DNA of 64,000 nucleotides from Methylobacter sp. (GTDB lineage Bacteria; Pseudomonadota; Gammaproteobacteria; Methylococcales; Methylomonadaceae): positions 1 to 64,000 of the forward strand of contig NZ_JAUXVR010000010.1 in assembly GCF_030680395.1 (NCBI RefSeq), given 5' to 3'. Position numbers and translations under genes: made by a program. Numbering within the stretch: the stretch's first letter is position 1; every line of letters starts with the position of its first letter. The notes beneath the pieces were generated by a model. That model saw only the letters and a list, made by a program, of their open reading frames with translations. It had not been told where the DNA came from and did not search any database. Below, one piece after another: positions 36,963-45,590 of the stretch.

Positions 36963-39278
36963 ATGATTTTGCAACGATTAAAACTTTTCAACACCTTTTT
37001 TGACAGTCGCTGGGAGGATTTAACCCGCGAAACCTGGATACAGACGACCTATCGGGACTTTAGCGCCGGATTGATCGTAGCGCTGACCGCAATTCCGATG
37101 GCCATGGGTTTTTCAATGGCGATGGGGCTTCGTCCTGAGCAAGGCATTATTGCCGGTGCTTTGGCCTGTGCGGTAGGCCGAACCTGGGGCGGCTCCAAAT
37201 ATCAGGTTTACGGCCCTACCGCGGCCTTTATTCCGTTAATTGCCGGGCTAATGGCCAAGTACGGCGAAGCAGGCGGCGGCACCTTTCCGGAAGCCCATGG
37301 GTTTCTGGTGTTGGTGTCGATCATAGCCGGTGTGATATTAATGCTGATGGGCGTATTCGGCCTCGGCAAATACGCCAAACTGGTGCCGAATTCGATCGTC
37401 GTCGGTTTTACCGTCGGCATTGCGGCCGTTATCGCGCTCACCAATGTCGAGGATATTCTGGGTTTGGAGAATTTCAAGGACTTGCTCGGCCAGGATGAGA
37501 ATATAACCGGCGGTTTTGTTCATAATATTACACTCGCCTTCGCCAATCTGAACCTAATAAACGGCTGGTCTGTGCTCATAGGCTTGGGTACCTTTGTCTT
37601 GACCAAGTATCTGTTGCGCGTTTCGATATTTATTCCGGCCCCGCTGATCGCTATCGCAACATCGACTGTGGTGTCGGCAACATTATTAGGCGATAAGGGT
37701 ATTATCGTCGTCGGCGATATTTACGGCTCAATCCCTAATCATTTTTTCGTCTTTACGCCGCCTGTTCTGCCGGGCATGACTTCGGGCGTTATCATCGATA
37801 TTATCTATTTCGCCTTAGCCATCGTCTTCGTTTCCGGAGTCGAGAGCCTGCTTTGTTCGTCGATGGCCGACCGTCTTGCCGATAACCGCAAAACCCCGTT
37901 CAATCCCGACAAGGAATTTTGGGGCCAGGGTTTGGTGCAAATTATTGTACCGTTGGTCAACGGCTTTCCCTGCACCGGCGCTCTGGCCCGGACTGCAACC
38001 AGTATCAAGGCTGGAGCCGTCACTCCGCTGGCGGGTTATTTCAAGTCGATCCTCAAACTGGCTTTGGCTTATTATATAGCCAGCTATCTGGAACTTGTAC
38101 CGATGGCCTGTATCGGCGGCATTCTACTGTGGGTGGCGAGCAACATGTTTAAACCGGCTGAAATCAAAGAAGTCTTGAATCACAACAAATTTCATGCAAG
38201 CTTGATGCTTTATACCGCGATTATGGTGCCCATGACCGACTTTTTGACCGGCGTACTTTCAGCGTTGATTCTTTATGCCGTGCTGTTTAAATTTCTGGAT
38301 AAACCGGTTAAGCGCGAAGAACATCTCGTGGAAATTACCGGCGAAGCGCAAAAAATCATGGCTTCGCCCGGACAATTTAATTGCGTTACCGTTCCCTTGT
38401 CGATGACCGATGAAGATGCTGAATTACTGCATTATGCCTCCACGCTTGCAGCGCGGGACATTGCTAGGGAATTCCATTTCGTGCATGTGATTCCGCCGCA
38501 AAAGCAACCGATGCGGCCAAAACAGGAAGAAGCCATCAAACGGCGCATTTACGATGAAGTCGAAAAATGTTTCGATGCGGCTGCTATAGAAGGGCTGACA
38601 TTAAGCGCTCACGTCATGAGCGGTGCATCGCGTCTCGACAAGCTGATTGAATATACGGTTACCTCCAACTCAGACCTGATTCTGCTGGGTCATCGTAAAA
38701 GCCGCACCGGGCAACGTTCGTTGGGCCGCCGCTTAGCGATGGTCACCAACGCCTCGGTCTGGATGGTTCCTGAGGACACAGCCCGCGACATCAAGCGGAT
38801 TATGGTTCCCATCGATTTTTCCAAACCTTCGGCAGACAGTTTATCGCAGGCGGCTGCGCTGGCGAAACTGCACGGCTTGAGCGAGATAACGGCGGTACAT
38901 GTCTATTTCGACGATTCGACGGTACGCTACGAGGAGCATATTAGCGAGATCAAATGGCATGAGGTGCATGCCTTTGAGGAGTTCCTGTCCAGTATCGACA
39001 CGCACGGCATAACCATCAAACCTGACTTTGTCGAGAGCAGCATCCCAGCCAAGGCGATTTTGCGCAGAGCCAAGGAACTTGAAGCCGATCTGATCGTCAT
39101 CAGTACCCGCGGTCACAGCAGCGCTGTGACTATTCTGCTCGGCAGTGTAACCTCGGAACTGATGGCGGATTCGCCGATTCCAATTGTTGCCATTAAACAT
39201 TTCGGCGATAAATTGGGCCTTTTTGATACTTTAATCGCCAACCGGTTCTGGGAACATTCCGAACCTAAAACCAGCTAA
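36963..39278 (+). CDS. SulP family anion transporter with C-terminal universal stress domains
   Basis: 771 residues from the ATG at 36963, preceded by GAGGAAA; the ATG at 36948 has no such site. The first 450 residues form the SulP transmembrane domain (sulfate permease / bicarbonate family), with the conserved VYGPTAAF and GFPCTGALARTATSIKAGAVTPLAG segments. Instead of the usual STAS domain, the C-terminal 300 residues contain two UspA-like units, the second ending in VISTRGHSSAVTILLGSVTSELM with the nucleotide-binding G-x2-G-x9-G pattern. Likely an inner-membrane transporter of bicarbonate, sulfate or another anion. Confidence 0.88.
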   Translation: MILQRLKLFNTFFDSRWEDLTRETWIQTTYRDFSAGLIVALTAIPMAMGFSMAMGLRPEQGIIAGALACAVGRTWGGSKYQVYGPTAAFIPLIAGLMAKYGEAGGGTFPEAHGFLVLVSIIAGVILMLMGVFGLGKYAKLVPNSIVVGFTVGIAAVIALTNVEDILGLENFKDLLGQDENITGGFVHNITLAFANLNLINGWSVLIGLGTFVLTKYLLRVSIFIPAPLIAIATSTVVSATLLGDKGIIVVGDIYGSIPNHFFVFTPPVLPGMTSGVIIDIIYFALAIVFVSGVESLLCSSMADRLADNRKTPFNPDKEFWGQGLVQIIVPLVNGFPCTGALARTATSIKAGAVTPLAGYFKSILKLALAYYIASYLELVPMACIGGILLWVASNMFKPAEIKEVLNHNKFHASLMLYTAIMVPMTDFLTGVLSALILYAVLFKFLDKPVKREEHLVEITGEAQKIMASPGQFNCVTVPLSMTDEDAELLHYASTLAARDIAREFHFVHVIPPQKQPMRPKQEEAIKRRIYDEVEKCFDAAAIEGLTLSAHVMSGASRLDKLIEYTVTSNSDLILLGHRKSRTGQRSLGRRLAMVTNASVWMVPEDTARDIKRIMVPIDFSKPSADSLSQAAALAKLHGLSEITAVHVYFDDSTVRYEEHISEIKWHEVHAFEEFLSSIDTHGITIKPDFVESSIPAKAILRRAKELEADLIVISTRGHSSAVTILLGSVTSELMADSPIPIVAIKHFGDKLGLFDTLIANRFWEHSEPKTS

Positions 39279-39292
39279 ATTTTCCTTCTGCA

Positions 39293-39328
39293 AATACCGG
39301 CCTGTGATTATCAGACCGGTATTCTTTT
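39293..39328 (+). terminator. Terminator of the SulP gene
   Basis: AATACCGG pairs with CCGGTATT (39316-39323), with an inner CTG/CAG pair, followed by CTTTT. Confidence 0.7.
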
Positions 39329-39536
39329 GGGGGTATTTACCACAAACAAGTTGCGCATCTGCCGATTGTTCAGCCATTTTGTGTATGAGTATCCCTGTTT
39401 TTTTGTCATCAAAACCAAATTTATCGATCATGACATTCTGGAAACAGTCGAGGATTTTCGGCTGGGCGCCGGATGGCGACATGACAGATTTATGCGGCAA
39501 GGAAAAGATCAAAAAACATGAGGCTTTAGGATATAG

Positions 39537-39722
39537 TCAGTAATAACTTCCCGATATTGATTGAACGGAATTTTTCCGTTCGCCCTGAGTAAAGTAAGCC
39601 CCTTGATGAAAACCAGTCGTTGCCGTCTTGTCTTCTAGCGACAGCGCATCCACGCGCGCCAAATGACCTTGACGCTTGTCTTCCTGGCTGAGGGCGACGG
39701 TCCGGTTGCTGTTCAGGGCCAT
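39537..39722 (-). CDS. Small hypothetical protein (61 residues)
   Basis: From the ATG at 39722, preceded by AAGGA eight bases upstream, it encodes 61 polar residues with no signal peptide or motif (MALNSNRTVALSQEDKR at the start). The balanced composition and ribosome site make it more credible than the overlapping frames. I do not recognise it, and it may not be real. Confidence 0.32.
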   Translation of the reverse strand: MALNSNRTVALSQEDKRQGHLARVDALSLEDKTATTGFHQGAYFTQGERKNSVQSISGSYY

Positions 39723-39839
39723 GACGAAATCCTTGTTCACCGAGCACTCTCTAAGCTCAGATTATTTTAGAGTGTGCGTCCGGTTTAGTGTAGCCACATC
39801 AGTAGGTGGCTCGTCAATAAAGTGGACCGCTTTAGAGCA

Positions 39840-40388
39840 TCAATGAGCGACAGTTCCGGGGAAATCCTGGACGATTTTTTCAACAGCTTCCCGAATGCGT
39901 TTGGCATTGGTTTCCGGATCGCTGATAGTGCCGGTGCCAATACCGCGAAACACCAGTTTTTGCGTCTTGGTATCGACGAAATCCAGTATTAGCGTACCCT
40001 CAGTATATTGCGATACATCGGTGTAAGTGCGTGGTGCGCCTTGCCACATGCCGTAATGACCATAGCCGTATGGCATGCCGGTATAAGCCCAATCGGTCGA
40101 ATGATGAACAGCCAGCTTTTCCTTGCTCGACACATGTCCTATCACATGCAGGTCGGCATTCTCGGCGACCTCGCTGAGACCGCGCTTCAAAAGATTTGCA
40201 CGCAAGGCATCGCGGAGGGCTGCTTCGCCAGAAGGCGACAGCGGAATTTTGTCGGTAGAAGGAGCCAAAGTATAGCTTCGGTATTGGGAAAAAGATGCCG
40301 ATTTGTCATAGTCGGTGGAGACAGAAACAGTAGAACAGGCTGTCAGTAGGCTAATAGCGACAATCGTGCATCGGCGTAGTGATTTCAA
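39840..40388 (-). CDS. DUF4136 lipoprotein
   Basis: 182 residues. The signal peptide ends in LLTACS, a lipobox. The body has the DUF4136 pattern: YDKSASFSQYRSYTLAP near the N-terminus, then a Tyr/Gly/Met-rich loop (YTGMPYGYGHYGMWQG), YTEGTLILDFVDTKTQKLVFRGIGTG and a C-terminal helix. Members are outer-envelope lipoproteins of unknown role. Confidence 0.88.
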   Translation of the reverse strand: MKSLRRCTIVAISLLTACSTVSVSTDYDKSASFSQYRSYTLAPSTDKIPLSPSGEAALRDALRANLLKRGLSEVAENADLHVIGHVSSKEKLAVHHSTDWAYTGMPYGYGHYGMWQGAPRTYTDVSQYTEGTLILDFVDTKTQKLVFRGIGTGTISDPETNAKRIREAVEKIVQDFPGTVAH

Positions 40389-40559
40389 TAGGGTTCTCCA
40401 TATGATTGCGGGATTAGGGAATAATTGTTTATTCCGCTTTTACCGCTACGCCTTAAAAGGACTTCTAAAAGCTCATAAAGAAGTATTTCCTGTTTGCATA
40501 TCGAAGTAAATACGCATAACTACCAGTCAAATAATCACCGGTTTCTGACCCCTCATACA
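40389..40559. other. Intergenic region, no gene seen
   Basis: Between the DUF4136 gene and the gene fragment at 40560 nothing coding or repeated was recognised. Confidence 0.3.
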
Positions 40560-40887
40560 ATGGCTTTGACGAAAATGCCGAGCTTCTATTTTCGGTGCAT
40601 GGAGAGGCACAAGTGCGTTTAAACTCACTTTACGAGTTTGAGCAAAAATGGCTGCGCGGCACAGCACTGCCTGATGAGCAGCTTATCGGCAGCAGTGATA
40701 TTCAGCCCTTGAACGACCTAGCCGGCAGCTTTGAAGCGCTTCGCAGGATGCGGGCATTTCCGTTCGACAAGACCATTGTGTTGAAAACAGTTAGGCGGTG
40801 CCGGCACCATTGCTGCCACTGACATTGACAATGATTCCCCAGGCAGACTTAAGAAACTTTTATACACATTAGCGCAAACAAGGTAGT
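40560..40887 (+). pseudogene. Remnant of a membrane protein gene, C-terminal part
   Basis: One frame reads RLNSLYEFEQKWLRG, LIGSSDIQPLNDLAGSFEALRRMRAFPFDK and then meets a stop. A one-base shift near 40793 continues as AVPAPLLPLTLTMIPQADL. The joined sequence resembles the C-terminal end of a membrane protein family (GS.DIQ.L.DL..SF...R.MR..PF...LAV...LP..PL.LT). The rest of the gene is absent. The reading of this as a frameshifted fragment is an inference from that remembered pattern. Confidence 0.5.
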
Positions 40888-40920
40888 AAGCGTATATTGA
40901 TTTTTTACTAGGAGTAAACC

Positions 40921-41430
40921 ATGCAGCAATTTACCTTGAAAATGAGTTACACGTTGGTCCTTGCGGTCGCCGTAATACTAACGACCGGCCCGGCGCTCGC
41001 AGATAAGCCGTCACGGAATAATCATGATAAAGCCGGGAAACATGAGCAACGGGAAAAACAAAATCACGACCGGGATCGCGATGATCGGGCGTATCATTCA
41101 AAAGATGCAGACAACCAGCGCCGCTATTTCGATGACCGGCATCAAACCATTGTCCATGACTACTATAATGAGCAGTTCCGTACCGGCCGCTGTCCTCCAG
41201 GCCTGCTCAAGAAGCACAATGGCTGCATGCCGCCCGGACAGGCAAAACAGTGGCAGATAGGCCGGCCGCTGCCTCGTAACGTGATTTACTACGATCTGCC
41301 GCCGAATATCCTTGCGCAACTGGGACAACCGCAACCCGGATACCGTTACGCACGCGTGGGAGCCGACGTTCTGCTGCTCAGAATAGGAACGGGGCTGGTC
41401 GTGGACGCACTTTTGGGCATGAACCGCTAA
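40921..41430 (+). CDS. RcnB/CigR-like periplasmic protein
   Basis: 169 residues. The signal peptide ends in PALA. A highly charged His/Asp/Lys/Arg region follows (residues 30-75), then GRCPPGLLKKHNGCMPPGQAKQW, typical of the RcnB/CigR group, and a C-terminal domain with YRYARVGADVLLL. In E. coli, RcnB helps nickel/cobalt homeostasis. Metal binding here is inferred from the charged stretch. AGGAG lies just upstream of the ATG. Confidence 0.8.
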   Translation: MQQFTLKMSYTLVLAVAVILTTGPALADKPSRNNHDKAGKHEQREKQNHDRDRDDRAYHSKDADNQRRYFDDRHQTIVHDYYNEQFRTGRCPPGLLKKHNGCMPPGQAKQWQIGRPLPRNVIYYDLPPNILAQLGQPQPGYRYARVGADVLLLRIGTGLVVDALLGMNR

Positions 41431-41501
41431 TAGCTGCGTTAGGCCGTTTAATTAATCACCGCGATGAATGCAAAAAACAGCGTGTCCTTTCAGGCCTTAA
41501 G

Positions 41502-44500
41502 TTAATGCGTTGCATTCCAAACCGGTTGCAGGAGACTTTGGCATTGCCGCTCAAACGATTCGCCCAGCACCAGTCCGATGTCCGCCGCATTGGCGTAAAG
41601 TCGCCTGAGTTCCGGCTCGTATGGCTGTTGGGCGGCTCTGGACAATTGTTCTATTGCGGCATCAAGCGCAGACTTTGACGCCCGGCTGCTGGTTGCCAAC
41701 TTATAGGCCTGCTTAATGTACGCCAAGGCAGGATCGACAAAAAATGCATCGGGCTGTTTTCGGCCGAGTCGGTATATTTCTATCAATTCGGCCAGATGCT
41801 CCGGCTGATAATGTTCAGGCAACAAACCTAAGTCTTCATCGGTACTGAGCAAAAACGTCGACTGTTCTTGAACCTGATTAATAATGAGGTGATGCAACAG
41901 GGCGCAGATAAAATCCCTGCCCTTAAGATCGGCATAGCGATAAAACAGGCTGCCGCATTGATAACGGTTGCCGAGTTTGCCTACCAAGCGATAGCTGTTG
42001 ACGGTTATGTCTATCGGCAAATCGTCCAAAGGCGCGCCCAGATTTTTGGCCTTTATTCGTTCGACAAATTCATTAATCACTCGCTGTTGGCGCTCAAACT
42101 CCAGCTCGCCCGGTATACCCGCCAGCCACCGTCCCTGCGCCTGAAGTTTCTTCACCAATAGCGGTTTGCCGTTTAACGCTTCGTGTATCCATTCATGGTA
42201 AATGGCATAACCCTCCAGCTTGGCAATGCTAAACGGCTCCCGCTCTTCGGCTGCGGCCTCCATGCGACTAAAGCGCAAGTCCATTTGTCGCTGCATGAAA
42301 TGACGTTGAGGATGCCGAAAGAAACTGAACAATTCGTTCAGGTCGATCACTTCCGTTTCTACAGTATCGCTAGGGATTGTTCCTTGCCACCATAAACCCG
42401 TAGGGGCTAGCGATTGAGTGTTCCTGCCGGATAGTGCCCTGGCGGTTTCGCAATCGGCCTCCGAAAAACTGAACAAATTTTCTGTCCCGTCAAAATAGCG
42501 GCGACTGAACGCTTGCAACGGATGCCGGGTAATCAGGTCGCCGCCGTACTGTAAAACTTCCAGCAATTCGCTGATGACTACCGACGGCGGAATAGGGTCG
42601 TTATGGCAGATCGATTGGCCGACATAGGTCATAATCAGCTGCTGCCTGGCCGATAACAGGATTTCCAAAAACTGGTAGCGGTCGTCGGCGCGATGCGAGC
42701 GGTCGCCTTTGCGAAAGTTATGCGCCAGCAAATCAAAGGTTGGATGGCGATCTATTTTGGGAAATTCGCCATCATTCATACCCAACAGCGCAATCACCTT
42801 GAACGGGATGGAGCGCATCGGCAGCATCGAACAAAAGGTCAGTTGGCCGCGTAAAAAACCGTTCGCTGATTTGCGTTCGGCAACCATGCCTTTCAGCCAG
42901 CTGGTAATCACTTGCAGTTCCACATCATCACTATGCACTAAGGCCGACTCGGCGGACAATTCCGCCAATAATTCGTTAAGCTGCTGACGTTCGACCGGTT
43001 CCGCCTTCGCCAATAACTGGTCGGCGTAATAATAAAGCTGTGCGCTCCAGCTTTTTAGCGGTTTCGCCTGTTTAAGTTCCTTGCTGGCTTTAAACAGCAG
43101 TTGCATAAAATCGCACAAACCGCCCAAGGCCAGCGCAGAGGAGCCTTCAATATCCTTGTAAGGGAGCACATCGCCTACAGGATGCAGGTGCTTGGCGGCA
43201 GCGGCGGCAACAAAATCCCGGTCGCTGCCTATAGCATAGCCCATCAGCAATCGGTCCAAGGTTGCCTGCCAGGTATTTTCGCTCAGTTCGGGCAGGCCGA
43301 GTTCCTGCTTGTGTTGCGCTGACCTGCCCCAACGCACACGGGTATCCCGCACCCAATGTTTGATCAATTCCAGGTCAGCCTCGGATAAACCGAACCCCGG
43401 ATACACCACCGGCTGTTCCAGCAAATCCAGCACAGCCTGCCAGCCGAAACGGCTTTGGCTTAAGTCTAGAAAACGAATGAATGCGTCCAGAGCATTGTTG
43501 CTCAGGCGTAAGCTCCGGTCGGCGATGGCATGTTGAATATCGTCAAAAACGGCAGAAATAAACGGCTCATACACTTGAATATCCGGCGCCATCACCACAA
43601 TATCGCGCAGCTCCAGCGTTGGCTCATTTTCCAACGTTTGCAGCAACTGGTTTTTTAATACCTCCACCTCGCGCATTCTGGAGTGACACGCATGAATGCT
43701 GATGGAGTTATCTTGTTGCAGAGGCTTAATATTCTGCGTCTCTACCGCTTCACCCAGCCGGTTATTTAAAATATCGTTTTGTAACTGTTGCAGATTATTT
43801 AGCGCTTCGCTAGCCTCAAAACTTTCCGGTTCATAATCGAACTGTGCCTGTTCCAGCAACATCTCCTGAAATTCCCGTCCCTGCTGGCCTAATGTCGACA
43901 ACAAGGGATGTCCGGTAAAATCCTCATCATTCGCTCTCTGCCGTTTGCTTGCCAGATCGGCCCAAAACTCCTGCGCCGGATTAAGCAAATAAAGATGCAG
44001 CTGACAATGTTTGGACAGGCCATCCAAATAACTTAAAAATAACGGCGGCATGGTATTAAGCCCGAACACTGAAATCCGTTCCGGTAACTGCTCGCTAAAC
44101 TCGCCTTGCTCTGCGTTATTCAATTTGGCGATTACGTCCAGCCATAACGAGCCCCGGTGCTTATTGCCGGTCTGCTCGGTTATTTGCAGCCATAGCGCTT
44201 GCTGCCAACGTTCGGTTGCCGTTTGGTACAAAAACCGGCCCTTTTGCCAGGCCTCCAGCATATCCGGCCGCATCATCTGATATTGGTCGAAAATCTGCGC
44301 CAGCTGCTGGGCTAACTGATAACGCTTTAAGGCGATATTTTCGCCCGACAGATATTGCGTTAACGGCAAGAACACATCGCCGTCCAGCCTGCGGAACAAT
44401 GCTTCAATCCGCCAGAGCATCAAATTACGCTCAAAAGCCGCATCGCTTAAACGGCTGTCGATGCTCTGCGCCAGAGAGCTGAAAAACTTGCCGGGAAATA

Positions 44501-44687
44501 AAAATTCGTAATTGCCCCAGACTTTAAATTGACTGGCTAACTGCTGCGATAGCCATCGCTCCATGCCCTGACTTTGAATCAAAAAAACTTCTTTTGCAAA
44601 AGGCGATGCCAACGGTGAGTTTTCAATGACTGTGGTCAGGTGAAAGACCAGGTTTTCGGTTTTATTGGAGCTGTGCAGGATGAACAT
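41502..44687 (-). CDS. recC: Exodeoxyribonuclease V gamma subunit
   Basis: 1061 residues, near the family length (E. coli RecC 1122). RecC recognises Chi in the RecBCD helicase-nuclease that repairs double-strand breaks and degrades foreign linear DNA. The N-terminus has FLIQSQGMERWLSQQLASQF, and later ALLGMNDGEFPKIDRHPTFDL, both typical of RecC. recB and recD do not follow, so they must lie elsewhere if the complex is complete. It ends 71 bp from the convergent RcnB-like gene. Confidence 0.93.
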   Translation of the reverse strand: MFILHSSNKTENLVFHLTTVIENSPLASPFAKEVFLIQSQGMERWLSQQLASQFKVWGNYEFLFPGKFFSSLAQSIDSRLSDAAFERNLMLWRIEALFRRLDGDVFLPLTQYLSGENIALKRYQLAQQLAQIFDQYQMMRPDMLEAWQKGRFLYQTATERWQQALWLQITEQTGNKHRGSLWLDVIAKLNNAEQGEFSEQLPERISVFGLNTMPPLFLSYLDGLSKHCQLHLYLLNPAQEFWADLASKRQRANDEDFTGHPLLSTLGQQGREFQEMLLEQAQFDYEPESFEASEALNNLQQLQNDILNNRLGEAVETQNIKPLQQDNSISIHACHSRMREVEVLKNQLLQTLENEPTLELRDIVVMAPDIQVYEPFISAVFDDIQHAIADRSLRLSNNALDAFIRFLDLSQSRFGWQAVLDLLEQPVVYPGFGLSEADLELIKHWVRDTRVRWGRSAQHKQELGLPELSENTWQATLDRLLMGYAIGSDRDFVAAAAAKHLHPVGDVLPYKDIEGSSALALGGLCDFMQLLFKASKELKQAKPLKSWSAQLYYYADQLLAKAEPVERQQLNELLAELSAESALVHSDDVELQVITSWLKGMVAERKSANGFLRGQLTFCSMLPMRSIPFKVIALLGMNDGEFPKIDRHPTFDLLAHNFRKGDRSHRADDRYQFLEILLSARQQLIMTYVGQSICHNDPIPPSVVISELLEVLQYGGDLITRHPLQAFSRRYFDGTENLFSFSEADCETARALSGRNTQSLAPTGLWWQGTIPSDTVETEVIDLNELFSFFRHPQRHFMQRQMDLRFSRMEAAAEEREPFSIAKLEGYAIYHEWIHEALNGKPLLVKKLQAQGRWLAGIPGELEFERQQRVINEFVERIKAKNLGAPLDDLPIDITVNSYRLVGKLGNRYQCGSLFYRYADLKGRDFICALLHHLIINQVQEQSTFLLSTDEDLGLLPEHYQPEHLAELIEIYRLGRKQPDAFFVDPALAYIKQAYKLATSSRASKSALDAAIEQLSRAAQQPYEPELRRLYANAADIGLVLGESFERQCQSLLQPVWNATH

Positions 44688-44800
44688 GAGGGCTTTAATT
44701 TATCGTAGCGGCATTTTTCAAAAATCAGCTGAGTAATCTTTGTATCTGCTGTATTATCACACACCCTCTACATACCTATAACTAAAATCAGGATAACTCT

Positions 44801-45454
44801 ATGACTCAAGATGAATTAAAGCAAAAAGTAGCTCAAGCCGCTTTACATTATATTAAAGATGTTGCCATTATCGGCGTAGGCACGGGCTCAACCGTTAATC
44901 ACTTTATTGATTATTTGGTCGATTTTAGGGCCGATATTGAGGGCGCTGTTTCCAGTTCGATCGCAAGTACCGAACGCTTAAAAAAAATCGGCATTCCGGT
45001 GCTTGATTTAAATGCGGTGGGTACGCTGGATGTTTATGTCGACGGAGCGGACGAAATCAATCCCCGTAAACAGCTGGTTAAAGGCGGCGGCGGTGCATTG
45101 ACTCGCGAAAAGATTATCGCTGCAGCCAGCAAAAAATTCGTCTGTATTGCCGACGAAACCAAATGCGTCGATGTAATGGGTAAATTTCCTTTACCGGTTG
45201 AAGTCGTTCCCATGGCCAGAAGTTATGTTGCCAGAGAGCTTGTTAAATTGGGCGGTCAGCCGGTGTGGCGGGAAAATTTTATTACCGATAACCACAACGT
45301 GATTCTCGATGTGCATAATCTGGATATCATCGAGCCGATCAAACTGGAACAAATTATCAACAACATTACCGGCGTGGTCACTGTCGGTATTTTTGCGATG
45401 CGCCCTGCGGATGTCGTGTTAATCGGCAAAGGTAACGAAGTAACTACGCTTTAA
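44801..45454 (+). CDS. rpiA: Ribose-5-phosphate isomerase A
   Basis: Interconverts ribose 5-phosphate and ribulose 5-phosphate in the pentose phosphate pathway. 217 residues, as in E. coli (219). The motifs [35 protein letters not shown] and the catalytic Glu within them are intact. Divergent from recC. Confidence 0.96.
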   Translation: MTQDELKQKVAQAALHYIKDVAIIGVGTGSTVNHFIDYLVDFRADIEGAVSSSIASTERLKKIGIPVLDLNAVGTLDVYVDGADEINPRKQLVKGGGGALTREKIIAAASKKFVCIADETKCVDVMGKFPLPVEVVPMARSYVARELVKLGGQPVWRENFITDNHNVILDVHNLDIIEPIKLEQIINNITGVVTVGIFAMRPADVVLIGKGNEVTTL

Positions 45455-45487
45455 AACAGTTGGCCGCCGGGTTCGCACTGTACCCGG

Positions 45488-45552
45488 CTTGCCCCTGCAT
45501 AACACACGCTTGTGATCTTGGATAACGCCATGGATGGCGTGTAGCAGGCGCT
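45488..45552. repeat. CATGGATG-superfamily repeat between rpiA and gspD
   Basis: Contains CCCCTGCATAACACACGC and GCCATGGATGGCGTGTAGCAGG. The GCCATGGATGGC(G/T)TGTA core equals that of the element inserted in waaF at 62373. Confidence 0.6.
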
Positions 45553-45590
45553 TCACCTTGTCGTCGTTTGTGTGTTTAAGTTTTCATCAA

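Noticed and set aside
39231-39543. Overlapping frames of 64-93 codons on both strands after the SulP gene
   Set aside because: They overlap each other, the SulP end and its terminator, and show no recognisable motif.
45466-45488. GCCGGGT/ACCCGGC hairpin after rpiA as a terminator
   Set aside because: No T-run follows and it merges with a dispersed repeat, so it is not listed as a terminator.
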